This document shows positions 17,998-26,115 of a DNA stretch of 64,000 nucleotides, in pieces. The stretch comes from Hyphomicrobiales bacterium. GTDB taxonomy: Bacteria; Pseudomonadota; Alphaproteobacteria; Rhizobiales; Rhizobiaceae. The notes under the pieces are model-generated. The model worked only from the letters and a program-made list of their open reading frames with translations. It was not told the DNA's origin and did no database searches. The position numbers and the translations under genes were made by a program. The stretch is taken from assembly GCA_900473205.1 (NCBI GenBank), contig UCLB01000007.1, forward strand, positions 372,001 to 436,000, written 5' to 3'. The number at the start of each line of letters is the position of its first letter. Position 1 is the first letter of the stretch.

Positions 17998-18068
17998 TCA
18001 GTTGCGGAAAAAACCGATTTCAGCGGAAAAAAACGCAACTGATCCAACAAGTGGAAAAGATGAGATAT
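17993..18068 (+). promoter_or_regulatory. nested inverted repeats in repA leader
   Basis: Two nested dyads precede repA. The outer arms are ATATCTCA (17993-18000) and TGAGATAT (18061-18068), the right arm reaching into the ATG at 18067. The inner arms are TCAGTTGCG (17998-18006) and CGCAACTGA (18034-18042). In DNA they could be a RepA/RepB operator over the promoter. In RNA the outer stem would bury the repA start codon. Which applies cannot be told from sequence. Confidence 0.5.
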
Positions 18069-19281
18069 GACACAAAGCGCCGATCTGAAATCTGCTGACA
18101 AGGCACCCGATTTGACGGGCCTTATCCTACAGCATTCGGCCGCGCTGTCCGCGCAGCTGCAAGCGCACAACGCAAATACATTCGCACCGCTTGCGGAAAA
18201 AAGCATGCGGAATTTTTCGCCGTCCGAAACGGCCAAGCTTATCGGTATCGGTGAAGCCTATCTTCGCCAGATCGCTGCCGAGCAGCCGGACCTCAGCGCG
18301 TCCCAGAGCGGTGGACGGCGCAGCTATTCCGTCGAAGACATTCACGATATCCGCAAGTTCCTCGATCAGGGCGCACGCGGCACGCGTCGCTATCTTCCGC
18401 ATCGTCGTGAAGGTGAAGATTTGCAGGTCATCGCTGTGATGAATTTCAAGGGCGGCTCCGGCAAGACCACGACATCGGCGCATCTTGCACAATATTTGGC
18501 GCTGCGCGGTTATCGCGTGCTTGCCATCGATCTTGATCCGCAGGCCAGTTTGTCGGCGCTCTTCGGTCATCAGCCCGAACTCGATGTCGGGCCGAATGAA
18601 ACGCTCTACGGCGCCATTCGTTATGATAGCGAGCAGCGCCCTATCGCCGAGATCGTTCGTGGAACCTACATTCCCGATCTCCACATCATTCCCGGTAATC
18701 TGGAACTGATGGAATTCGAGCATGATACGCCAAGGGCTCTAATGCGCCGCGCGCCGGGGGACACATTGTTCTTCGCCCGTATTGGCCAAGCTATCGCCCA
18801 AGCGCAAAACTTTTATGACGTGGTCGTTATCGATTGCCCGCCGCAGCTCGGTTATCTGACGCTGTCGGCTTTGACGGCTGCTACATCGGTTCTGGTGACG
18901 GTTCATCCGCAGATGCTGGACGTCATGTCCATGAACCAGTTTCTGGCAATGACCGGTGATCTCCTGGCCGAAATCGGCAGAGCCGGTGCGCGTTCGGATT
19001 ATCACTGGATGCGTTATCTCGTGACCCGCTTTGAACCCAGCGACGGACCGCAGAACCAGATGGTCGCGTTTTTGCGCTCGATCTTCGGGGAGCATGTGTT
19101 GAACCATCCCATGCTCAAAACCACCGCCGTTTCCGATGCCGGGCTGACGAACCAGACCTTGTTCGAGGTGGAGCGCACGCAGTTCACCCGGTCGACCTAT
19201 GACCGCGCGCTGGAATCCATGACCAATGTAAATGCCGAAATTGAAGGCTTGATCAAGAAAGCCTGGGGTAGGGCCGCATGA
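18067..19281 (+). CDS. repA: plasmid partitioning ATPase RepA
   Basis: A 404-residue ParA-type ATPase of repABC replicons; with RepB it segregates the replicon and represses the operon. Residues about 48-75 form the N-terminal DNA-binding HTH (SPSETAKLIGIGEAYLRQ). The deviant Walker A motif FKGGSGKTTT is at about 127-136, then LAIDLDPQASLSALFG near 155 and the Walker B VVIDCPPQLG near 255. Length is normal for RepA. It is the first gene of the operon, and its TGA overlaps the repB ATG. The leader repeats and parS-like palindrome upstream fit the usual control region. Confidence 0.96.
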   Translation: MTQSADLKSADKAPDLTGLILQHSAALSAQLQAHNANTFAPLAEKSMRNFSPSETAKLIGIGEAYLRQIAAEQPDLSASQSGGRRSYSVEDIHDIRKFLDQGARGTRRYLPHRREGEDLQVIAVMNFKGGSGKTTTSAHLAQYLALRGYRVLAIDLDPQASLSALFGHQPELDVGPNETLYGAIRYDSEQRPIAEIVRGTYIPDLHIIPGNLELMEFEHDTPRALMRRAPGDTLFFARIGQAIAQAQNFYDVVVIDCPPQLGYLTLSALTAATSVLVTVHPQMLDVMSMNQFLAMTGDLLAEIGRAGARSDYHWMRYLVTRFEPSDGPQNQMVAFLRSIFGEHVLNHPMLKTTAVSDAGLTNQTLFEVERTQFTRSTYDRALESMTNVNAEIEGLIKKAWGRAA

Positions 19282-20291
19282 GCAGAAAAGAAATCTTCGC
19301 CAATCTGGGCGGTAAGTCCAACGAGAATACGGAAGCGCCTGTTGAGCGCGCACGTCCACGTATCCGTCCAATCCTCGGTTCGCCGGAGTTGGTCACGGAT
19401 GTCGTGAATTCTCCCGTTGGTATGATCGGTCAATCGCTGAACGAGGTTTCAGAGCGCTCCAAACGCGCCGAAGAGATCGAGAAGAAGCTTGCCGAAGGCC
19501 TGACCATCGTTGCGCTTGATCCTGCTGATGTCGATCCATCCTTTATCCCTGACCGTATGCCCTCCTCCATCGAGGCTGATGTCGGTCTGGTGGAAGCCAT
19601 TCGTGAGCAGGGTCAGCAGGTTCCAATTCTCGTTCGTCCCCACCCTGAGCATGCCGGTCGTTATCAGGTCGCCTTCGGTCATCGCCGTCTGCGGGCCGTC
19701 GCTGAGATCGGTATTCCTGTTCGCGCCGTTGTTCGTAACCTGACGGATGAGCAGCTGGTTGTCGCACAGGGCCAGGAAAACAACGAACGTCGTGACCTGA
19801 GCTATATCGAGAAGGCGCGCTTTGCCCAGAAACTTCAGATGCGCTTTACCCGTGAAACCATCATGGCGGCCATGTCTCTCTACAAGGGCGATTTGTCCAA
19901 CATGCTCTCGGTTGTCGGTCGCATACCTGATGATATCGTCGACAGCATCGGCCCTGCACCTGGTGTCGGACGGCGCAACTGGATGGATCTGGCTGAACAG
20001 CTTTCCTCTTCGAAGGTGAACGAGGCTGCACGCGCCTATCTGCGCGACGAGACCGTTGCTCGGCTTCCTTCTGAAGAGAAGTTTAAATCCATTCTCGAGT
20101 TTCTGAAGCCCAAGGCAGAGCCGAAGAAGACCGGCGTTCTGTCGACTGAGAGCGGTCAGAAACTCGCAAAGATCGTTGAGACCGACAATCGTCTCGATAT
20201 TTCCATCGATCGTAGGCAAGCGCCAGAATTCGCGGCCTTCGTTCTTGAGCATCTGCAATCACTGTTCGAAGAGCATCGCTCCAGACAGTAA
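19278..20291 (+). CDS. repB: plasmid partitioning protein RepB
   Basis: A 337-residue ParB-family protein that binds parS and stimulates RepA. The ParB/Srx nuclease-like N-terminal domain (about 75-175) has VALDPADVDPSFIPDR, IREQGQQVPILVRPHP and the CTP-binding box AFGHRRLRA, then QENNERRDLSYIEKARFAQ. The HTH that reads parS lies at about 185-240 and the dimerisation domain is C-terminal. It overlaps repA by four bases (ATGA). Its stop is followed by the 193-base repB-repC intergenic region with the antisense RNA. Confidence 0.96.
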   Translation: MSRKEIFANLGGKSNENTEAPVERARPRIRPILGSPELVTDVVNSPVGMIGQSLNEVSERSKRAEEIEKKLAEGLTIVALDPADVDPSFIPDRMPSSIEADVGLVEAIREQGQQVPILVRPHPEHAGRYQVAFGHRRLRAVAEIGIPVRAVVRNLTDEQLVVAQGQENNERRDLSYIEKARFAQKLQMRFTRETIMAAMSLYKGDLSNMLSVVGRIPDDIVDSIGPAPGVGRRNWMDLAEQLSSSKVNEAARAYLRDETVARLPSEEKFKSILEFLKPKAEPKKTGVLSTESGQKLAKIVETDNRLDISIDRRQAPEFAAFVLEHLQSLFEEHRSRQ

Positions 20292-20337
20292 GCAGCCATT
20301 TCGATTGAACCACTAACAGGAGCAGCAAGCACAAAAG

Positions 20338-20369
20338 AAAAAAGCCCCCGAACGTTGCCGCACGGAAGC
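20338..20369 (-). terminator. Rho-independent terminator of ctRNA
   Basis: Read on the minus strand, GCTTCCG (20369-20363) pairs with CGGGGGC (20350-20344) with two G-U pairs and a 12-base loop, followed directly by TTTTTT (20343-20338). The same loop in the ctRNA is the likely kissing site with the repC leader. Confidence 0.75.
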
Positions 20370-20386
20370 CTTTCTTTGATCTAAGC
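20338..20386 (-). ncRNA. ctRNA (antisense regulator of repC, incompatibility RNA)
   Basis: The repB-repC gap of repABC replicons carries a small antisense RNA that limits RepC synthesis. Here the minus strand has a promoter (20393-20421), a predicted start at about G20386, and a terminator hairpin ending in six U at 20338, giving a transcript of about 49 bases. That is close to the length known for these RNAs. It would pair with the repC leader some 100 bases upstream of the repC start and so set copy number and incompatibility. Confidence 0.8.
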
Positions 20387-20392
20387 ACCCAA

Positions 20393-20421
20393 AGAATCTC
20401 ATTTCCGCGAATCATAGTCAA
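20393..20421 (-). promoter_or_regulatory. ctRNA promoter
   Basis: On the minus strand TTGACT (20421-20416) is separated by exactly 17 bases from GATTCT (20398-20393). The -35 is near consensus and the -10 is weaker. Position and direction are those expected for the repABC antisense RNA. Confidence 0.65.
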
Positions 20422-20484
20422 GAGTCTTGGCATCGATATTTCCTCGGTGAGCGATTTTCTTTTGCCTTTTTGAAGGTGAAAGAC

Positions 20485-21762
20485 ATGAATAGCGATATTG
20501 TAACGACGCCTTTCGGGCGGCGAGGGGTTTCTGTTGGCCTTCTCGCAAGCCAGTTCGCGTCGAGAGACATCGATCCTGCGCGGTCGATCGATAAATGGAA
20601 ACTGTTTCGCGCCACGTGCGAAGCCCGTCCTCTGCTCGGTATTTCCGACAGATCGCTGGCTGTGCTCAACGCGCTGATCAGTTTCTACCCAAAAGCGGAA
20701 CTGTCTGAGGAAAACGGCCTGGTGGTGTTTCCATCTAACCAGCAGCTTTCTCTTCGCGCCCACGGTATGCCGGAACAAACTTTGCGCCGTCATCTCGCGG
20801 CACTTGTCGAAGCCGGCCTCATTCTGCGCAAGGACAGTCCCAACGGAAAACGCTATGCCCGCAAAGACCGAAGCGGTGGCATTAGCGATGCCTATGGATT
20901 TTCGCTCGCTCCCCTGATTGCGCGTGCGGATGAAATCCAGTCGATTGCCCAACAGGTCGTCGAAGAGCGTTTGCAGCTCCAAAGACTGCGCGAAAAGATC
21001 AGCCTTTGCCGTCGCGACATCATCAAGTTCGGTGAGATCGCCATTGCCGATGGCATCGAGGGTGATTGGGATCGCTATCGCCAGCAATATCTCGTCGTCA
21101 CTTCCGCGCTCGATCGCAAATCCAAGGCTCCTTATCTGGCACTGGTGCTGGAAGATTTGAGCCATTTGCGCGAGGAGATGGCTAACCAGTTGGAAAAACA
21201 CGTAGAAAAACAAAAAATAAGCGCCAATGCCTATCAAAATGAGCGGCTTATACAGAGTTCAGAATCCGAATCCATTATTGAAGTGCAACATGTGGATAAC
21301 GAGGAAAGCCACGCGACTGCCGAGCAATTGGAGAGGCAGGCGGCTTTGGAAAAGTGGAATGCGGGAAACAATCAGATCGACGTGACCAAACCAGCCAGAG
21401 GTGAAGGTTTCGATCTTCAAACGCTGCTGAAGGCCTGCCCGGAGATCGCTTTCTACGGCCCAAATGGCACCGTGAGGAGCTGGAACGACCTGAAACAGGC
21501 CACCAGTGTGGTCAAAACCATGCTCTCCATCAGCCAGTCCGCTTATGATGAGGCGGAGAAAGCGATGGGATCACAGAATACGGGTGCAATTATAGCGTGT
21601 ATTTTGGAGCGTTCCAGCGTCATTCAATCGGCAGGAGGATATCTGCGCAGCCTCACCGAGAAATCGCGGGCGAAGCAATTTTCGATCAAACCCATGCTGA
21701 TGGCCCTGCTGAGAACACGGCTATCGCCACCATCTTCGAGCAGTCATTCCCTTTGCTCATGA
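20485..21762 (+). CDS. repC: replication initiator RepC
   Basis: A 425-residue initiator that acts in cis on the origin inside its own gene. The N-terminal domain opens with IVTTPFGRRGVSV and has a winged-helix region with VFPSNQQLSLRAHGMPEQTLRRHLAAL near residues 75-105. The C-terminal domain includes LQTLLKACPEIAFYG near 315 and ends after GGYLRSLTEKSRAK. TTG at 20470 is in frame, but the ATG at 20485, with GAAGGTG upstream, gives the family-like start. RepC synthesis should be limited by the antisense RNA at 20338-20386. Confidence 0.95.
   Translation: MNSDIVTTPFGRRGVSVGLLASQFASRDIDPARSIDKWKLFRATCEARPLLGISDRSLAVLNALISFYPKAELSEENGLVVFPSNQQLSLRAHGMPEQTLRRHLAALVEAGLILRKDSPNGKRYARKDRSGGISDAYGFSLAPLIARADEIQSIAQQVVEERLQLQRLREKISLCRRDIIKFGEIAIADGIEGDWDRYRQQYLVVTSALDRKSKAPYLALVLEDLSHLREEMANQLEKHVEKQKISANAYQNERLIQSSESESIIEVQHVDNEESHATAEQLERQAALEKWNAGNNQIDVTKPARGEGFDLQTLLKACPEIAFYGPNGTVRSWNDLKQATSVVKTMLSISQSAYDEAEKAMGSQNTGAIIACILERSSVIQSAGGYLRSLTEKSRAKQFSIKPMLMALLRTRLSPPSSSSHSLCS
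21188..21300. other. predicted oriV inside repC
   Basis: An A-rich stretch in the middle-to-late part of repC, far richer in A+T than the rest of the gene, ends in a perfect DnaA box on the minus strand (TTATCCACA at 21299-21291). repABC origins are known to lie in an AT-rich block inside repC, so this is the best oriV candidate. The exact limits are inferred. Confidence 0.65.
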
Positions 21763-21858
21763 AAAGCATGTATTTAAAGACCAGATCGCGCCGATAAAAT
21801 TTGACTCTGAAAGGAAAGATTTTTATGTGCGCTGGAGCGATGAGAAAAGGATCAAGAC

Positions 21859-22473
21859 ATGACTGCTGCAGAACTGGCCATTCAGACACCCGAGCTTGAA
21901 CCAAGCCGGACAAAACGTCTGAAAGCAGCAACGCGTGAAGCCCATGAAGTGCTTGACGGTTTCATCATGTCCGCAAAACCTTTCGAAAGCCGCGAGAACT
22001 TCGGCAAATTCGTACAGACACAATATCTGTTTCACAAAGACCTCGATGTCTTCTTTTTTAACCAAACTCTGGACGGACTTCTTCCCGACCTGAAGGGCCG
22101 CCGCCGACTTGGCTTCATCGAGCAGGATCTCGCCGATCTGGAGATTTCGACACCTGAGAGCACAGATGCCCGCTTCAGACAGAATGATGCCGCTTTCGAT
22201 CTGCCAGAGGCTCTGGGCTGGCTTTATGTCGTGGAAGGTTCGAACCTAGGCGCTGCCTTTCTTTTGAAGGATGCCGCGAAAATCGGTCTTGGCGAGACAT
22301 TCGGCGCCCGCCATCTGGCCGGTGCACCTGAAGGACGCGGCTTGCATTGGCGCACATTCGTGGCCGCGCTCGACGCCATCGAATTGAGCGAAGCGGAAGA
22401 AGGCCGGGTCATTGCCGGTGCCGAATCCGCATTCCGCGCAGTGCATGCCCATGCAAAGCGTACGATGGCCTGA
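21859..22473 (+). CDS. biliverdin-producing heme oxygenase
   Basis: A 204-residue heme oxygenase that would open heme to biliverdin, CO and iron in the cytoplasm. The proximal heme ligand is the His in ATREAHEVLDG (residue 29). The distal helix with the flexible glycines is GWLYVVEGSNLGAAFL near residue 115. Length fits bacterial BphO/HmuO-type enzymes. ATG at 21859 has AAAGGA upstream. It follows repC by 96 bases on the same strand. No bacteriophytochrome or heme-uptake gene is adjacent, so whether it serves iron supply or chromophore synthesis is open. Confidence 0.85.
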   Translation: MTAAELAIQTPELEPSRTKRLKAATREAHEVLDGFIMSAKPFESRENFGKFVQTQYLFHKDLDVFFFNQTLDGLLPDLKGRRRLGFIEQDLADLEISTPESTDARFRQNDAAFDLPEALGWLYVVEGSNLGAAFLLKDAAKIGLGETFGARHLAGAPEGRGLHWRTFVAALDAIELSEAEEGRVIAGAESAFRAVHAHAKRTMA

Positions 22474-22572
22474 TACCAGTGCGCGAAGGCATAGACTTTC
22501 GCGTGACTTGCTCTCAAGCGCTGTTGAGCTACACTGTTACGGTGGCGGGGAGGCCACTCCACAGGAGGTTCA

Positions 22573-23562
22573 ATGACACATTCGCTTTTCAAACGGCGTG
22601 CTGCTCTGGCGCTCGCCGCATCTGCACTGTCCTTTCTTTCGTTTAGCAGCACAGGGCAGGCACAGACTTTCCCGGATCGAACGATCACGCTGGTCGTACC
22701 CTTCGCCGCCGGTGGGTCCACGGATGTGGTTGCCCGCGTCATCGCACAGAAAATGGGTGATGAACTCGGCCAGCAGGTCGTCGTTGAAAATGTGGCGGGC
22801 GCAGGCGGCAATCTTGGCGCAGACCGTGTCGCGCGGGCAGAACCCGATGGTTACACGGTCTTGATGGGAACGGTCGCCACCCATGCGCTCAACCCGCTGA
22901 TCCTCAAGACCAAGCCCTATGACCCTGAAAAGGATTTTGCGCCGATTTCGCTGCTGGTCGTCGTGCCCAATGTGCTGGTGGTCAACCCGCAGCTGAAGGT
23001 CAATAATGTTGCGGAACTCGTTGCCCTTCTGAAGGCAAATCCGGACAAATATGCCTATGCGTCCTCCGGCAACGGAACGCCGCTCCATCTTTCTGGTGAA
23101 CTCTTCAAGGCGATGACGGGCGTCAGCATGCAGCATGTGCCCTATAAGGGCTCCGGGCCTGCGCTGAACGATCTTCTGGGCAATCAGGTGTCAATCATGT
23201 TCGATAATTTGCCATCGTCTTCAGGACACATGAAATCCGGCACTCTGCGCGCGCTGGGTGTCACGACGGCGGAGCGGGCTTCGTCTTTCCCGGATGTTCC
23301 GACGATTGCAGAAACGGTGCCGGGTTATGAAACCTACACCTGGAACGCTTTGTTTGCGCCAGCCGGAACCCCGCCGGAAGCGGTCGATAAGCTCAATGCG
23401 GCCGCGAAAAAGGCGCTTGCCGATCCCGGCGTCGCTGCGCGCATGGCTGACTTCAGCGCCAAGATCGTTGGCTCGTCACCGGACGAGCTGAAAACCCATG
23501 TGGCGCAGGAAATTGCCAAATGGGGACCGGTCGTCAAAGACGCGAATGTGCAGATGGACTGA
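22573..23562 (+). CDS. TctC/Bug-family periplasmic binding protein
   Basis: A 329-residue solute-binding protein of the tripartite tricarboxylate transporter (Bug) family. It has a twin-arginine-free signal peptide ending TGQAQ, then FPDRTITLVVPFAAGGSTDVVAR, the AGAGGNLGA loop that holds the ligand carboxylate, the HVPYKGSGPALNDLLG segment near residue 195 and the terminal PDELKTHVAQEIAKW. Strong AGGAGG ribosome site. No TctA/TctB membrane genes are visible, so it is an orphan, which is common for Bug proteins. Ligand unknown. A hairpin at 23593 separates it from the rut operon. Confidence 0.88.
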   Translation: MTHSLFKRRAALALAASALSFLSFSSTGQAQTFPDRTITLVVPFAAGGSTDVVARVIAQKMGDELGQQVVVENVAGAGGNLGADRVARAEPDGYTVLMGTVATHALNPLILKTKPYDPEKDFAPISLLVVVPNVLVVNPQLKVNNVAELVALLKANPDKYAYASSGNGTPLHLSGELFKAMTGVSMQHVPYKGSGPALNDLLGNQVSIMFDNLPSSSGHMKSGTLRALGVTTAERASSFPDVPTIAETVPGYETYTWNALFAPAGTPPEAVDKLNAAAKKALADPGVAARMADFSAKIVGSSPDELKTHVAQEIAKWGPVVKDANVQMD

Positions 23563-23592
23563 GGCGACTAAAATAAGTGGCTGAGTTTTCTC

Positions 23593-23622
23593 ATGGCGGA
23601 CGGTGCAGCAACCGTTCGCCAT
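23593..23622 (+). terminator. hairpin after Bug-protein gene
   Basis: ATGGCGGACGGT (23593-23604) pairs with ACCGTTCGCCAT (23611-23622) through one G-U pair and a six-base loop, 31 bases after the stop. Only a short TTTT follows, so termination is likely but not strong. Confidence 0.5.
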
Positions 23623-23701
23623 GATGCATTTTGAGGGTGATATACGCCCAAAAATTTCTCTGAATTTCCGAAAAACAGCTGCCGATTTAATGAGCAGTAT
23701 T

Positions 23702-23736
23702 TTTATCAAACGGTAAAAAATTTATCATTTGATAAA
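23702..23736. promoter_or_regulatory. tandem 16-base operator-like palindromes upstream of rut
   Basis: TTTATCATTTGATAAA (23721-23736) is a 7+2+7 palindrome. TTTATCAAACGGTAAA (23702-23717) is a weaker copy with its centre 19 bases away, about two helical turns. They lie 53-87 bases upstream of the sigma-54 element. They do not resemble the NtrC or E. coli RutR consensus, so the binding protein is unknown. Confidence 0.5.
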
Positions 23737-23788
23737 CGCAGCATTTCAGCTACCTTATAAATCATTGTTTTTACTAGGCATCAGAGAC

Positions 23789-23804
23789 TGGCACGGAACC
23801 TGCA
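23789..23804 (+). promoter_or_regulatory. sigma-54 (RpoN) promoter of rut operon
   Basis: TGGCACGGAACCTGCA has the -24 GG and -12 GC exactly ten bases apart and differs from the RpoN consensus (TGGCACG-N4-TTGCA) at one position. It lies 49 bases before the rutA start. E. coli rut is known to be driven by NtrC and sigma-54, so nitrogen-limitation control is expected here too. Confidence 0.8.
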
Positions 23805-23852
23805 TTTTATCTTTCAAAAGTTCAACACGGGAACAGGAACTGGAGGATGCAA

Positions 23853-24944
23853 ATGGAAATCGGTGTTTTCATTCCGATTGGAAACAATGGCTGGCTGCTT
23901 TCGGAGAACGCGCCGCAATACAAGCCAAGCTTCGAACTGAACAAGCAGATCACGCTGGCGGCGGAAAAATACGGCTTCGATTTTGCGCTATCGATGATCA
24001 AGCTGCGCGGCTTTGGCGGCAAGACGGAATTCTGGGACTACAATCTGGAATCCTTCACGCTGATGGCAGGGCTTGCTGCCGTGACCTCCAAGATCAAGCT
24101 TTTCGGCACGACGGCAACGCTGGTCATGCCTCCGGCCATCGTTGCGCGCATGGCAACGACCATCGATTCCATTTCTGGCGGTCGTTTCGGCATCAACCTC
24201 ATCACCGGCTGGCAGCGGCCGGAATATAGCCAGATGGGTCTTTGGCCCGGCGACGACTATTTTGGTGATCGCTACGAATATCTCAGCGAATATACCACCG
24301 TGCTTCAGGACCTGCTGACGACCGGCCAGTCAGATCTCAAGGGCAAATATTTCACCATGGATGATTGCCGGATGAAGCCGGTGCCGGAAGGGGATGTGAA
24401 ACTCATCTGCGCCGGTTCGTCCGACAAGGGCATGGACTTTTCCGCCAAGTTTGCGGATTACAGCTTCTGCTTTGGCGTTGGCGTCAACACGCCCACGGCC
24501 TTTGCTCCCACGAATACGCGCCTCATGGCCGCGACCGAAAAGACGGGCCGCGATGTGCGCTCTGTGGTGCTGACCATGGTGCTGGCAGAAGAAAAATCCG
24601 AGGATGCCTGGGCCAAATGGGAGCATTACAAGGCGGGCGCGGATCAGGACGCCATCAAGTGGCTCGGCTTGCAAAGCTCCGTGGATACGAAGTCGGGCTC
24701 GGACACCAATGTTCGGCACATGTCCAACCCGGTCTCTGCCGTCAACATCAACATGGGCACGCTCATCGGCTCCTATGAAGAGGTCGCGGCCATGCTGGAT
24801 GAGATGAGCGAGGTGCCGGGCACAGGCGGCGTAATGCTGACCTTTGACGATTTCGTGGAAGGCGTCGAGAAGTTCGGGAAATATGTGCAGCCATTGATGA
24901 AAAGCCGCAAGCATGTGACGGCTGCTCTGGAGGCCGCAGAATGA
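23853..24944 (+). CDS. rutA: pyrimidine monooxygenase RutA
   Basis: A 363-residue flavin-dependent luciferase-family monooxygenase that opens the uracil ring at C4-N3, giving ureidoacrylate peracid/ureidoacrylate with FMNH2 from RutF. It matches E. coli RutA nearly throughout: [13 protein letters not shown] at the start, [19 protein letters not shown] near residue 50, [16 protein letters not shown] near 110 and [20 protein letters not shown] near 290. Two ATGs lie six bases apart. GGAGG abuts the first (23847) but is six bases from the second, which also gives the family start. First gene of rutABCDEF; overlaps rutB by four bases. Confidence 0.96.
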   Translation: MEIGVFIPIGNNGWLLSENAPQYKPSFELNKQITLAAEKYGFDFALSMIKLRGFGGKTEFWDYNLESFTLMAGLAAVTSKIKLFGTTATLVMPPAIVARMATTIDSISGGRFGINLITGWQRPEYSQMGLWPGDDYFGDRYEYLSEYTTVLQDLLTTGQSDLKGKYFTMDDCRMKPVPEGDVKLICAGSSDKGMDFSAKFADYSFCFGVGVNTPTAFAPTNTRLMAATEKTGRDVRSVVLTMVLAEEKSEDAWAKWEHYKAGADQDAIKWLGLQSSVDTKSGSDTNVRHMSNPVSAVNINMGTLIGSYEEVAAMLDEMSEVPGTGGVMLTFDDFVEGVEKFGKYVQPLMKSRKHVTAALEAAE

Positions 24945-25681
24945 CGGACGCCGTTGTTGCTGGCTATCATCCACCCAAAAGCCGTTCCGAGAGCGTTACC
25001 CTGCCTGCACGACCTGAACCGATTTCGCTGAAACCAAGCGAAACTGCCGTCGTGGTGGTTGATATGCAGAACGCCTATTCCACCGAAGGCGGTTATGTCG
25101 ATCTCGCAGGCTTCGACATATCGGGCGCAAAATCGACCATCGCCAATATCGGCAAGACTCTGAATGCCGCTCGCGCGGCAGGTGTGCAGGTCATCTATTT
25201 CCAGAATGGCTGGGACAGCGATTATGTGGAGGCGGGTGGTCCCGGCTCTCCCAACTGGCATAAGTCCAATGCGCTGAAAACCATGCGGGCGCGGCCCGAT
25301 CTGCAGGGCAAATTGCTGGCCAAGGGCACATGGGATTACGCCATTGTCGATGAACTCCAGCCGCAGCCGGGCGATATTCTGGTGCCGAAGACCCGTTATA
25401 GCGGTTTCTTCAACACCAATATGGACAGCGTGTTGCGGGCGAGGGGCATTCGAAACCTCGTCTTCGTCGGTATCGCCACCAATGTCTGCGTCGAAAGCTC
25501 GCTGCGCGATGCCTTCCACCTCGAATATTTCGGCGTGATGCTGGAAGACGCGACCCACCATCTGGGCCCGGATTTTATCCAGCAGGCGACCGTCTACAAT
25601 GTCGAGAAATTCTTCGGCTGGGTGGCGACCGTCAATGATTTCTGCGCCGTCATCTCGCAGGCCGCACCCATAGAAGACTGA
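24941..25681 (+). CDS. rutB: ureidoacrylate amidohydrolase RutB
   Basis: A 246-residue isochorismatase-fold hydrolase that splits ureidoacrylate to aminoacrylate, CO2 and ammonia. The Asp-Lys-Cys triad is visible: Asp in [15 protein letters not shown] (near residue 40), Lys in [16 protein letters not shown] (near 152) and Cys in [16 protein letters not shown] (near 183). It begins inside the rutA stop (ATGA) and is followed by rutC after 26 bases. Confidence 0.95.
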   Translation: MTDAVVAGYHPPKSRSESVTLPARPEPISLKPSETAVVVVDMQNAYSTEGGYVDLAGFDISGAKSTIANIGKTLNAARAAGVQVIYFQNGWDSDYVEAGGPGSPNWHKSNALKTMRARPDLQGKLLAKGTWDYAIVDELQPQPGDILVPKTRYSGFFNTNMDSVLRARGIRNLVFVGIATNVCVESSLRDAFHLEYFGVMLEDATHHLGPDFIQQATVYNVEKFFGWVATVNDFCAVISQAAPIED

Positions 25682-25707
25682 CCAACGCTATAAGAGGAGA
25701 ACAGACC

Positions 25708-26094
25708 ATGCCGAAGACCATTATCGTCCCTGAGGGTACATCCAAGCCAATCGCACCCTTTTCGCCGGGAACGCTGGCGGATGGTGTCGTCTATGTGTCG
25801 GGCACGCTGCCCTTCGACAAGAACAATGATGTCGTCCATGTGGGCGATGCCGCGGCCCAGACCCGGCACGTGCTGGAAACCATCAAGTCTGTGATCGAGA
25901 CCGCTGGCGGGACAATGGAAGACGTGACCATGAACCACATCTTCATTACCGACTGGGCCAATTATCAGGCCGTGAACAAGGTCTATGCGGAGTATTTTCC
26001 GGGCGACAAACCAGCACGTTATTGCATCCAGTGCGGATTGGTGAAGCCGGATGCGCTGATCGAAATCGCAACTGTCGCCCATATCGGCAAATAA
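25708..26094 (+). CDS. rutC: aminoacrylate deaminase RutC (RidA family)
   Basis: A 128-residue YjgF/YER057c/UK114 protein that removes the toxic aminoacrylate produced by RutB. Family marks are [20 protein letters not shown] near residue 20-40, the [19 protein letters not shown] segment near 85-103 and the Arg of [10 protein letters not shown] near 108. Its AGAGGAG ribosome site is strong. It lies between rutB and rutD as in E. coli. Confidence 0.94.
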   Translation: MPKTIIVPEGTSKPIAPFSPGTLADGVVYVSGTLPFDKNNDVVHVGDAAAQTRHVLETIKSVIETAGGTMEDVTMNHIFITDWANYQAVNKVYAEYFPGDKPARYCIQCGLVKPDALIEIATVAHIGK

Positions 26095-26115
26095 GGGACG
26101 GCGGGATCGGTGACG

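Noticed and set aside
17877-18098. 73-codon plus-strand frame upstream of and overlapping repA
   Set aside because: It runs through the repABC promoter and leader repeats and into repA in another frame; the sequence is better explained as a control region.
20083-21237. 384-codon minus-strand frame spanning repB, the intergenic gap and repC
   Set aside because: It crosses the ctRNA promoter and terminator and two established genes, and has no family resemblance.
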